From: Pseudomonadota bacterium
GTDB taxonomy: Bacteria; Pseudomonadota; Alphaproteobacteria; RF32; CAG-239
Assembly: GCA_018362935.1 (NCBI GenBank)
Contig: JAHALQ010000025.1
Location: forward strand, 1 to 18,329
Direction of reading: 5' to 3'
Length of the DNA: 18,329 bases
Of the stretch, positions 5,241-12,295 are shown piece after piece. Below the pieces are notes generated by a model. That model saw nothing but the letters and a program-made list of their open reading frames with translations, searched no databases and was not told the origin of the DNA. The first letter of the stretch is position 1. Each line of letters opens with the position of its first letter. The position numbers and the translations under genes were made by a program.

Positions 5241-6182
5241 ATGACAGAAGAAAAATCAACCGCCGTTATTCCTTGCGAAGAACCGCATCTGCGCGTTTGC
5301 GTTTCGGGCGGCTCGCGTCCCGGCAATGATCCTTTGTATGAGGAAGAAGCCTATAATATGGGCGTTAAAATTGCCAAAATGGGTTTTAGGCTGGATTATG
5401 GTTTTTCCGATACCGGAATTATGGGCAGCGTCGCCCGCGGCGTCATGGATACCTGGGAAAAAGACGGCGGCAAGCACTATCAGGGGGTTGACCCGATTGT
5501 CGGCGTCACCACGCAGGAATATTTCAAACTCTATAAAACTGACGAGTTTTTGCAGAAAATCAGCAATGTTGTTTTGACCGATACTCTCGAAAACCGCAAG
5601 AAAAAGCTTTTTGAATCCGATATTGTGCTGTTTGCGCCGGGCGGTGTCGGCACGTTGGACGAGCTGGCTTATGACTGTGTGGCCATGCAGGACGGCTTCA
5701 TCCAGACCAAACCGTTTATCATTTATAACATCAACGGCTTTTTCTATCATATTCTCGAATATCTGAAGGTCCTTTCCGCCAGCGGTTTTGCCGAGCGTAT
5801 TCCGTTTATCGTGGTGGACAACAGCGAGGAGCTGGAAATCGCCTTTCGTCTGCTCAAACTCAAAAACAACAAATGCGTAACCATGCAGGAAGCCTATGCC
5901 CAGGCGCGCCAGCTGGCCTATGAACTGCCGTATTTTTTCAAGAAAAAAACCGACAGTACGGTTTGGGTCGAGCATATTCTTGACTATATGCGTTTGATTA
6001 ATGAACAGGGCAGCGCGGAAGAAAAGGAAAATCTGGCTAATGATATTGAACAGGCCTATCTCGAAAAAGAAATCGAGCGCATGTATGACCGTCTGGCGCG
6101 CACCGGGCGCGACACCGCTCTTGTCAGCGACAAATTGACCAAGCTGAAACGGCGCAAAACGTTACGCTCGCCTAAAGCCTGA
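5241..6182 (+). CDS. LOG-family (lysine decarboxylase-like) Rossmann-fold protein
   Basis: A 313-residue protein of the LOG/TIGR00730 type. The nucleotide-binding signature PGGVGTLDE is at 133-141, and the paired arginine R119 lies in ENRKKKLFESD. An N-terminal strand-loop VCVSGGSRPG sits at 19-28. Characterised LOG proteins are phosphoribohydrolases that split nucleoside monophosphates such as AMP or cytokinin nucleotides. They are often mislabelled lysine decarboxylases. Here the substrate is unknown. The protein is longer than the typical 180-200 residue LOG, with an N-terminal extension, a wider middle (about 70-115) and a charged helical C-terminus (about 240-313, rich in E, K and R). 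AGAGAGGTG precedes the ATG. Coupling to tgt suggests, but does not show, a role in nucleotide or tRNA-base turnover. Confidence 0.85.
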   Translation: MTEEKSTAVIPCEEPHLRVCVSGGSRPGNDPLYEEEAYNMGVKIAKMGFRLDYGFSDTGIMGSVARGVMDTWEKDGGKHYQGVDPIVGVTTQEYFKLYKTDEFLQKISNVVLTDTLENRKKKLFESDIVLFAPGGVGTLDELAYDCVAMQDGFIQTKPFIIYNINGFFYHILEYLKVLSASGFAERIPFIVVDNSEELEIAFRLLKLKNNKCVTMQEAYAQARQLAYELPYFFKKKTDSTVWVEHILDYMRLINEQGSAEEKENLANDIEQAYLEKEIERMYDRLARTGRDTALVSDKLTKLKRRKTLRSPKA

Positions 6183-6243
6183 TTAGATTTGAAAAAGCCG
6201 TTTCCGTGATTATATCAGGCCAATGGTCAATCGGGGAACGGTA

Positions 6244-7395
6244 ATGAGCAATTCAGATAAAATTTTTACCAGCAGCTTTATCTCGGTTATGCTGATTAAC
6301 TTTTTCACCTTTTTCAGCTTCCAGATGATTTTTCCGACCCTGCCGCTGTATATTCACAGTCTGGGCGGCGGCGATGCCGTGGTCGGCCTGGTTATGGGGC
6401 TGTTTACCGTCACCTCGCTGCTGACGCGGCCTTTTGCCGGCGTGGCGCTGGATATGCTCGGGCGGCGGCGGGTTTTTCTGTTCGGCTTGTGCGTGCTGGC
6501 GCTGACGGCCTTTTCCTATTCCTTTGCCACCGCCATTGTCATGATTGCCCTGGTGCGCCTGCTGCATGGCATCGGCTGGGGCATCGCCGGAACATCCAGC
6601 GCGACGATTGCCGCCGACTTGCTGCCCAAAAAGCGCCTCGGCGAGGGCATCGGCTATTTTGCTCTCGCCAACAGCCTCTCCATGGCGATTGCCCCGGCGG
6701 CGGGGCTGTATCTGGCGCGCCGTTACGGATATTCCGATGAATTTAAAATTGCCGGTTTTTTGGTGCTGATAAGCATCTTTCTGGCTTTAGTCATCAAATA
6801 CAAACCTTATAAGCCGCATCCCGCCGCTCTCAAAGAGGGGCTTTATGAGCGTTCGGCTTTCGGCCCGTCGTTTATGGTCTTTTGCACTTCGTCGACATTC
6901 AGCGGCATTGCCAGTTTTCTGCCGTTATACGCCGCCGGGCAGAATATTCATAACATCGGCTGGTTTTTTACGGTTTATGCCGGAGCCATTTTTATCAGCC
7001 GTTTGCTTACCGGTAAAATTGTTGACCGCTACGGCTATTCAATTGTCTTAATTCCCGGTTTTCTGGCTTTGATTGCTGCCTTGCTGATTATCTCGCGGGC
7101 GCATGATATGGAGATGTTTATGGTTTCGGCAGTGGTTTTCGGGTTGGGTTTCGGCATTACCCAGATGACGCTGCAAACCATGGTCGTCCGCAATGTGCCC
7201 TCGACCCGCCTGGGCGCCGCCAACGCCACCTTTTACAGCGGCGTGGATATGGGCAACGGACTGGGCGCACTGACCCTTGGCAGTTTGGCTGAACTCGTCG
7301 GTTATGCCGATATGTTCGCCTGTTCGGCGCTGATTATTGTGGCGGCGCTTAGCGTTTATGTATTGTACTTGCGTCCGCGGATTGCCTTTGCTTAA
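6244..7395 (+). CDS. MFS transporter
   Basis: A 383-residue major facilitator with about 12 hydrophobic segments, an inner-membrane secondary transporter. After TM2 there is a motif A-like loop (DMLGRRRVFLFG), and TM4-5 contains GIGWGIAGTSSATIAADLLP. A second half-repeat shows the equivalent loop GKIVDRYGYS. Similarity suggests a drug or metabolite exporter of the YfcJ/arabinose-efflux type, but the substrate cannot be read from the sequence. The start at 6244 is chosen because GGGGA stands five bases before it and it gives a normal cytoplasmic N-terminus; an in-frame ATG at 6223 would add seven residues with a poorer site. It lies 61 bases after the LOG gene and 48 before the next gene, on the same strand. 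Confidence 0.88.
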   Translation: MSNSDKIFTSSFISVMLINFFTFFSFQMIFPTLPLYIHSLGGGDAVVGLVMGLFTVTSLLTRPFAGVALDMLGRRRVFLFGLCVLALTAFSYSFATAIVMIALVRLLHGIGWGIAGTSSATIAADLLPKKRLGEGIGYFALANSLSMAIAPAAGLYLARRYGYSDEFKIAGFLVLISIFLALVIKYKPYKPHPAALKEGLYERSAFGPSFMVFCTSSTFSGIASFLPLYAAGQNIHNIGWFFTVYAGAIFISRLLTGKIVDRYGYSIVLIPGFLALIAALLIISRAHDMEMFMVSAVVFGLGFGITQMTLQTMVVRNVPSTRLGAANATFYSGVDMGNGLGALTLGSLAELVGYADMFACSALIIVAALSVYVLYLRPRIAFA

Positions 7396-7443
7396 TGATA
7401 TTTTCACCTTTGAAGAATAGGATAGCTTCAGAGGAGAAAACGG

Positions 7444-8670
7444 ATGCTGAATATTTTGTGGGCGGCTTTTTTCGTCGTTTCGTTTTTGTATATTGTTTTT
7501 CAAAGCGCGGTTATGGGGCAGCCCGGCCTGTGGGACGATGCTGTCAACGCTGTATTCAGTTCTGCGGAAAACGCATTTAACATCGCCATCGGCCTGACCG
7601 GGATGCTCTGTTTGTGGCTCGGCCTCCTGAAAATTGCCGACAAATCGGGCTTGACCGCCCTGCTGGCCAAAGCGCTGCGTCCGCTGTTTGCCAAAATCAT
7701 GCCGGAAGTCCCGGCCGACAGCCCGGCCATGGGCTCAATGATTATGAATATGGCCGCCAACATGCTTGGGCTTGACAATGCCGCCACGCCGTTCGGGCTT
7801 AAGGCCATGGAGCAGCTGCAAAACCTTAATCCGCACAAGGCCAAAGCTTCTAATGCCCAGATTTTGTTTATGGTTATCAATGCTTCGGCCGTAACCTTGA
7901 TTCCGGTCAGTATCCTGATGTACCGCGCGCGCTTCGGTTCGGCTAATCCGGCGGCGGTGTTTATGCCGATATTGTTTGCAACCTCGGTTTCAACGCTGGT
8001 CGGCTTTTTGAGCGTCGCGCTGGTGCAGCGCTTGAATATTTTTAACCGCGTAGTGGCTGCCTATCTCGGCGCCGGCATTTTGATAATCGGCTCTCTGGCC
8101 TGGTATTTCCAAAGCCTGCCGCCGGAGCTGCGTCTGGAGGCGGCCGGACATTTCGGCAATTGCATTATCCTCTCCGCGATTGCTTTGTTTATCGCTTTCG
8201 GCTTAGTCAAAAAAATTAATGTGTATGAAACCTTTATTGAAGGCGCCAAAGAGGGCTTTGACGTCGCCGTGCGGATTATTCCTTATCTGGTTGCCATGCT
8301 GGCGGCCATTGCCCTGCTGCGGGCTTCCGGTTTGCTGGATATGATTGTTTCGGGACTGGAGCATGTTTTTGTTCTTTTAGGTATCGACACCGGGTTTGTT
8401 CCGGCGCTGCCGACCGCGATGATGAAGCCGCTGTCGGGCAATGCGGCGCGTTCGATGATGCTCGAAACTTATGCCGCGCACGGCGTAGACAGCTTTCCGT
8501 CTTTTGTTGCCTCGGTCATACAAGGCTCGACCGAAACAACTTTTTATGTTTTGGCGGTTTATTTCGGCGTTGTCAGAATTACCAAAGTCGGTGCGGCGCT
8601 GCCCTGCGCGCTGCTGGCCGATTTGGCCGGAATTGTCGCCGCCGTTTATCTGTCATATCTGTTTTATTAA
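7444..8670 (+). CDS. Nucleoside-recognition (Gate) membrane protein, SpmA/SpmB-type fusion
   Basis: A 408-residue membrane protein with two Gate-domain halves in one chain. The first half (about 40-180) resembles SpmA, with the conserved NMAANMLGLDNAATPFGL. The second half (about 270-405) resembles SpmB, with ALPTAMMKPLSGNAARSMM and the polar segment VIQGSTETTFYVLAVYFG. In Bacillus, SpmA and SpmB are separate proteins needed for spore-core dehydration. Fused versions occur in many non-sporulating bacteria, where the role is unknown; transport of a small solute is the usual suggestion. AGGAG stands nine bases before the ATG. It follows the MFS gene closely. Nothing in the window suggests sporulation, so the spore label should not be carried over. 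Confidence 0.85.
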   Translation: MLNILWAAFFVVSFLYIVFQSAVMGQPGLWDDAVNAVFSSAENAFNIAIGLTGMLCLWLGLLKIADKSGLTALLAKALRPLFAKIMPEVPADSPAMGSMIMNMAANMLGLDNAATPFGLKAMEQLQNLNPHKAKASNAQILFMVINASAVTLIPVSILMYRARFGSANPAAVFMPILFATSVSTLVGFLSVALVQRLNIFNRVVAAYLGAGILIIGSLAWYFQSLPPELRLEAAGHFGNCIILSAIALFIAFGLVKKINVYETFIEGAKEGFDVAVRIIPYLVAMLAAIALLRASGLLDMIVSGLEHVFVLLGIDTGFVPALPTAMMKPLSGNAARSMMLETYAAHGVDSFPSFVASVIQGSTETTFYVLAVYFGVVRITKVGAALPCALLADLAGIVAAVYLSYLFY

Positions 8671-8672
8671 TC

Positions 8673-8687
8673 GGATATTAAATATCC
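8673..8687. promoter_or_regulatory. 15-base palindrome between the Gate-protein gene and dtd
   Basis: GGATATT and AATATCC flank a single central A, two bases after the upstream stop codon. It could be an operator or a small hairpin. No T-run follows, so it is not a terminator. Confidence 0.25.
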
Positions 8688-8725
8688 TCTGTTAATGTAA
8701 TAAAAAGAGAAAGGGCAGAAAGAAA

Positions 8726-9190
8726 ATGCGCGCACTGGTTCAGAGAGTTTTACATTCCGATGTGGTTGTCGACGGCAAAACCGTTGCCGCCATCGGGCAG
8801 GGCATGCTGGTTTTGCTCGGCGTGCAGAAAGGCGATTGCCGGAAAGACGCCGAATATCTGGCGCAAAAAGTTGCCAATCTGCGTATTTTTGAAGACGAAA
8901 ATGAGAAAATGAATCTCTCGGTTCAGGACATAAAAGGCGAACTGCTGGTTGTTTCGCAGTTTACGCTGGCCGGAGATACGTCGCGCGGCAATCGCCCGGG
9001 TTTTGAAACGGCCGAAAAACCTGAGCTTGCCAATGAGCTTTATGAGTATTTTGTCGGCTGCCTGCGCCAGATGAACATTCCCGCCCAAACCGGAATTTTT
9101 CAGGCCGATATGAAAGTGTCGCTGCTGAATGACGGTCCCGTAACCTTTTTGTTAGAAAAAAATTTCCGCGAGGTACCCCATGGAAAATAA
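8726..9190 (+). CDS. dtd: D-aminoacyl-tRNA deacylase
   Basis: A 154-residue cytoplasmic enzyme that hydrolyses D-amino acids from mischarged tRNAs. It starts with the typical MRALVQRV. The catalytic SQFTL motif is at 77-81 with T80, and the Gly-Pro motif that reaches across the dimer is at 137-138 in NDGPVTF. NRPGF replaces the more common NRPSF at 89-93, a small change outside the catalytic motifs. Length is normal. AAAGGG is the likely ribosome binding site, at a rather long spacing. The last 11 bases overlap the start of the next gene, so the two are probably translationally coupled. Confidence 0.96.
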   Translation: MRALVQRVLHSDVVVDGKTVAAIGQGMLVLLGVQKGDCRKDAEYLAQKVANLRIFEDENEKMNLSVQDIKGELLVVSQFTLAGDTSRGNRPGFETAEKPELANELYEYFVGCLRQMNIPAQTGIFQADMKVSLLNDGPVTFLLEKNFREVPHGK

Positions 9191-9953
9191 TGAAAACATA
9201 ACGCCCGAAGAAGAACTGGAAGATTTGCTCTACGAGTTGTTTGAGCTTGATTTTGACGAGCAGGAAGCCGTCAGCGAAGTTGAAGCCGATATCTATCCGA
9301 TTTTGCAGAAAAATCCCGATAACATCTGCGCGCTGATTGTCCTGATGTTTGTCGAAATTATGCACGGCAACCGTTATAAAGCTCAGTCGCTGGCTTATAA
9401 GATTTGGGAAATCGGCGGAGAACTGCCGTCATTCTTTGAAATGATTTATATTGAGAATCTGCTCAGTCTCGGTCTTGTCGATATGGCAATGGTGCTGCTC
9501 AAACCGCGTTTTGAGCAGTTGTCTGTCAATATCAGTGATTTTTATTCAGTCCTTCTCAAGTTTTCGGTCATGACCGGCAACGCGGGTCTGCTGCGCCGCA
9601 TTGAAGGGTTTGAATCCGTTTCTGGGGATGATGCGGAATTGTTTGACTTTGCCGACAGGTATGTCCGTGCCGGCAAAAGCGATGTTTTTAAAAATGTTCA
9701 GAAAATCATTCTTGAAACCATGGGAGAAAACATTTGCGCCTATGAATACATGCTGACGGATTCCACGCCGCCGCAACTCGAAATCCAGCTCTATCTGAAT
9801 GCCGAAGAAGCGCGTTGTCTGGCGTTGCAGCAGCAGATCAACCAAAAAATCAAGGCTTATCTTCTGTCAGCCAACGCCGCGGAATATGACTTTATTAAAA
9901 CTGTTGTGCGCAATATCAAAGAGCATGAAGCCTGGCTTCCCGAAGAAGCGTAA
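9180..9953 (+). CDS. Hypothetical acidic protein, probably helical-repeat
   Basis: A 257-residue protein with no signal peptide or membrane segment. The N-terminus (1-40) is strongly acidic. The middle has alternating amphipathic helices (ALIVLMFVEIMHGNRYKAQS, then LLSLGLVDMAMVLLKPRF) that recall TPR-like repeats, though no consensus repeat is clear. Residues near 195-225 are rich in Q, A and L. I do not recognise the family. It overlaps the end of dtd by 11 bases, with the ribosome binding site (CGAGG) inside dtd. It ends three bases from the convergent gene at 9957, with no terminator between. It is a real gene by context and composition; function is unknown. Confidence 0.75.
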   Translation: MENNENITPEEELEDLLYELFELDFDEQEAVSEVEADIYPILQKNPDNICALIVLMFVEIMHGNRYKAQSLAYKIWEIGGELPSFFEMIYIENLLSLGLVDMAMVLLKPRFEQLSVNISDFYSVLLKFSVMTGNAGLLRRIEGFESVSGDDAELFDFADRYVRAGKSDVFKNVQKIILETMGENICAYEYMLTDSTPPQLEIQLYLNAEEARCLALQQQINQKIKAYLLSANAAEYDFIKTVVRNIKEHEAWLPEEA

Positions 9954-9956
9954 AAA

Positions 9957-11000
9957 CTAATTTCCGGCGCTTTGTGCCCGCGAAGGTGTTATAATCGCGC
10001 CGCTGCCGATGCCGCCCGAACGGACGCTTTTGATTTTCGGCAGCAGCTGCCGGCAGCCTTTGTTAAGCAGTTTTTGCATGAGCGAGCTTGCCACTTTTTG
10101 CTCATCGTCATTGCTCTGAAAAAGAATAAAACGGTTTTGGTGCTCGGTAACTGATTCGCCGTTTGCCGTATTTATCAGCTCAAGTTGGACAACCATTTGC
10201 AGGCGGTTGGTCTGTTTGTTTATGGGGTCGACCCTGGCGCGCAGGACTTTGGTTTTGAGAATATAGTCTGCGCCGGTTTTGGACGTTGTCGTTTTAATTT
10301 CCGGATTCTCGCTCAAAACCTGGCGGATATCGGCATAAAAGCCGCCGGTTTCACTGCCGTTGTAAAACTGGGTTCTTTCGACAAAAACGATAATTTTGCC
10401 TTCTGACGCCGTGTCTTCGTCAGACAGCGGGGCGGCTGTTTCATAAGCTATTTCCTGACGGATTTTCGGCTGCGGCTTGGGCGGCAGCTCGCTGACCGGT
10501 TCGGGCAGGCTTTCGGGGTCGCTTTCCAAATCAAGCGCAGGCGCTGTTTCGGGCGCTTCGGCTGTTTTTTCTTCATTTTCCGGAGCCGCGGCCGATTTTG
10601 AGGCTTGTTGTTTCCGGGCTTCTTCAATATTTTGCGGCGACAGATAGCCCGTCACTTCGACGCAGATATGTTCGTCATTTTGTTCAACGGTGCGCACCGC
10701 CATATCTTCCAGATAATTGTCCACCAGATGATAAACCAGCACATTAAAATCATGCGGTTGCAGCTGAGCGCGCGCATCGCTGAGCGCGGTGATGTTTTCA
10801 ACAGCCTTAAAACTGGCTTTGTCGGCGGCTCTCACCCTTGCGCCCGACCGGGCTTCTCCGGGCCGCGCCGGTTCGCAGGCTTTGGCATAAACCGAAATGG
10901 TGTTTTCGTCAATAATATCTTCCTGCGCCTGTGCCGCCGGAAAAGGCCGCAACAGCGCTAAAAACAAAAATATCGGAACCAAGAAACGCGTCACGGGCAT
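9957..11000 (-). CDS. Periplasmic protein with C-terminal LpoB/CsgG-like domain
   Basis: A 347-residue exported protein. Residues 1-26 form a signal peptide (MPVTRFLVPIFLFLALL ... AQA). A domain at about 33-122 (RVRAADKASFKAVENI ... CVEVTGYL) looks like the small N-terminal domains of FlgT or LPP20-type envelope proteins. A low-complexity E/P/A linker covers 130-200. The C-terminal domain (201-320) has IIVFVERTQF, GADYILKTKV and LQMVVQLELINTANGESV, a pattern like LpoB or CsgG. The same elements occur in the lipoprotein gene just upstream. The ATG at 11000 overlaps that gene's TAA as TAATG, showing coupling; a GTG two codons earlier is less likely. A role in envelope or peptidoglycan control is inferred, not shown. 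Confidence 0.7.
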   Translation of the reverse strand: MPVTRFLVPIFLFLALLRPFPAAQAQEDIIDENTISVYAKACEPARPGEARSGARVRAADKASFKAVENITALSDARAQLQPHDFNVLVYHLVDNYLEDMAVRTVEQNDEHICVEVTGYLSPQNIEEARKQQASKSAAAPENEEKTAEAPETAPALDLESDPESLPEPVSELPPKPQPKIRQEIAYETAAPLSDEDTASEGKIIVFVERTQFYNGSETGGFYADIRQVLSENPEIKTTTSKTGADYILKTKVLRARVDPINKQTNRLQMVVQLELINTANGESVTEHQNRFILFQSNDDEQKVASSLMQKLLNKGCRQLLPKIKSVRSGGIGSGAIITPSRAQSAGN

Positions 11001-11689
11001 TACCACCAGCTTCCGTCATCATTGCGGACGCGGCGGAGCGTTTCCGTCCATTGTCCGACTTTGTTGTTATCGGTGTCAAACAAAACCAGCTTATAAACCA
11101 AAATAGGCTCTTCCGGTGTTCCGGCGTTGTCAATGACCGGTTCCAGAATATAGTCAGCTTCTTCCAAATCATTGACAACCTTAAATGTCCGTGAGTTTTC
11201 AATTATTTTTTTGGTTGCCCGTGCCGCATTGTAGACCCCGTCGGGGAGCTGGCGGTCGGCTTTTTTGAGGTCGGCGACATATATAAAGCTTTCGGCGTTG
11301 TCTTCATAAAACCCGCCGGTTTCGTCAAGCAGACGGTTGGTTGCGCGGGTCGCGGCTATGGCATAGGCCTCGGGTGCCGGTTCATTAGCCATGTAACGGC
11401 TGCTGCGGGTCGGGATGCGGTACAGGGCAGTGCTTTCGGCATATTCCAGATATTCGCCTTCCGTATTCTCATTGGCAACGGCTTCGGCATCGGTTTCGAC
11501 AATTTTAACGGCCGGAGCGTCTTGTTTTTTGCAGTTTTTACAGTCTTTGCCGAGCAGCATTTCGCTTACCGTGGTATCTTCCGGTTTGACTTCATGCCCG
11601 AAAATCAGGCGGTCAAGCGTCATATCTTCGGTATTGCTGCACGCGGCGAGCAGCATCGGCAAAACGATTAATAATCCGGTTTTTTTCAT
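11000..11689 (-). CDS. Outer-membrane lipoprotein, possibly LpoB-like
   Basis: A 229-residue lipoprotein. The signal MKKTGLLIVLPML is followed by the lipobox LAAC with Cys17; Ser at +2 predicts sorting to the outer membrane. A C-x-x-C pair is at 50-53 in a polar, probably flexible region (18-110). The C-terminal domain (about 112-229) has FIYVADLKK, FKVVNDLEEADYILEPVI and VYKLVLFDTDNNKVGQW, matching strand for strand the C-terminal domain of the next gene. LpoB-type lipoproteins activate penicillin-binding proteins in gammaproteobacteria; assigning that here is tentative. It may also be simply an uncharacterised envelope family. The start is preceded by AGGAT. It is the first gene of a two-gene operon and diverges from the gene at 11844. 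Confidence 0.72.
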   Translation of the reverse strand: MKKTGLLIVLPMLLAACSNTEDMTLDRLIFGHEVKPEDTTVSEMLLGKDCKNCKKQDAPAVKIVETDAEAVANENTEGEYLEYAESTALYRIPTRSSRYMANEPAPEAYAIAATRATNRLLDETGGFYEDNAESFIYVADLKKADRQLPDGVYNAARATKKIIENSRTFKVVNDLEEADYILEPVIDNAGTPEEPILVYKLVLFDTDNNKVGQWTETLRRVRNDDGSWW

Positions 11690-11778
11690 GCTATCCTGTC
11701 CTTACGTCTGATAAACTTACATCCAGTATAAAAGCAAAAATTAAAATTCACATTATATTTCTTTTACTTATTCACTAT

Positions 11779-11807
11779 TTGCAATTTAAAATAAAATGGA
11801 CTACACT
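11779..11807 (+). promoter_or_regulatory. Candidate promoter for the DUF1294 gene
   Basis: TTGCAA (11779-11784) and TACACT (11802-11807) are spaced by 17 bases, each matching four of six consensus bases, 36 bases before the start at 11844. Confidence 0.35.
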
Positions 11808-11843
11808 CTGGCCTGCGAGTACAAATATCAGAGAACGTGAAAC

Positions 11844-12281
11844 ATGGTTATTACTTTTACGACGATTTTGCTGGGGCTGGCCGCGTTGATATATCCGCTG
11901 CGCCGCAACAAGTTTTATTTGCTGAACAGCGCTGCAATTATCGGCGTCGCTTTTTATCTTGAAAACTACCATTTCCGCACCAGCATATTTAGTTTCAAAA
12001 CAGTCTTGCTGTTTGTTGTTTTCCAGATTGTCAGTATAAACATCACGGCTTTTCTGGCCTATTGGCTGGATAAACGCGCCGCCCAAAGGGGCGCCTGGCG
12101 CGTGCCCGAGCGGGATTTGCACCTGCTCGAATTTCTCGGCGGCTGGATTGGCGCCTGGGTTGCCCAAAAGCTGTTGCGCCACAAAACGTCCAAAAAAAGT
12201 TATCAGGCGATGTATAAGCTCATGATTGTCATGGAATTTGCCGCCGTATTCTTTATCCTCAAATTTTTACACCTAATCTAG
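11844..12281 (+). CDS. DUF1294 family membrane protein
   Basis: A 145-residue inner-membrane protein with four hydrophobic segments (about 2-18, 26-38, 53-72 and 127-143). Between the third and fourth is the DUF1294 signature: WLDKRAAQRGAWRVPERDLH followed by LEFLGGWIGAWVAQKLLRHKTSKKSY (about 73-118). The family is widespread and uncharacterised. Members are usually 80-130 residues and sometimes fused to a cold-shock domain, which is absent here. The N-terminal segment makes this a slightly long member. The ribosome binding site is weak (GAACGTG). The ABC exporter gene begins 14 bases after the stop, so the two are probably co-transcribed. Confidence 0.85.
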   Translation: MVITFTTILLGLAALIYPLRRNKFYLLNSAAIIGVAFYLENYHFRTSIFSFKTVLLFVVFQIVSINITAFLAYWLDKRAAQRGAWRVPERDLHLLEFLGGWIGAWVAQKLLRHKTSKKSYQAMYKLMIVMEFAAVFFILKFLHLI

Positions 12282-12295
12282 ACTAAGGACTGCGC

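Noticed and set aside
6223..6243. Upstream ATG of the MFS gene at 6223
   Set aside because: Weak ribosome binding site, and it would include the GGGGA site that serves the ATG at 6244.
11001..11006. GTG at 11006 as start of the periplasmic protein
   Set aside because: The ATG at 11000 forms the usual TAATG overlap with the upstream stop, as in the mltA cluster.
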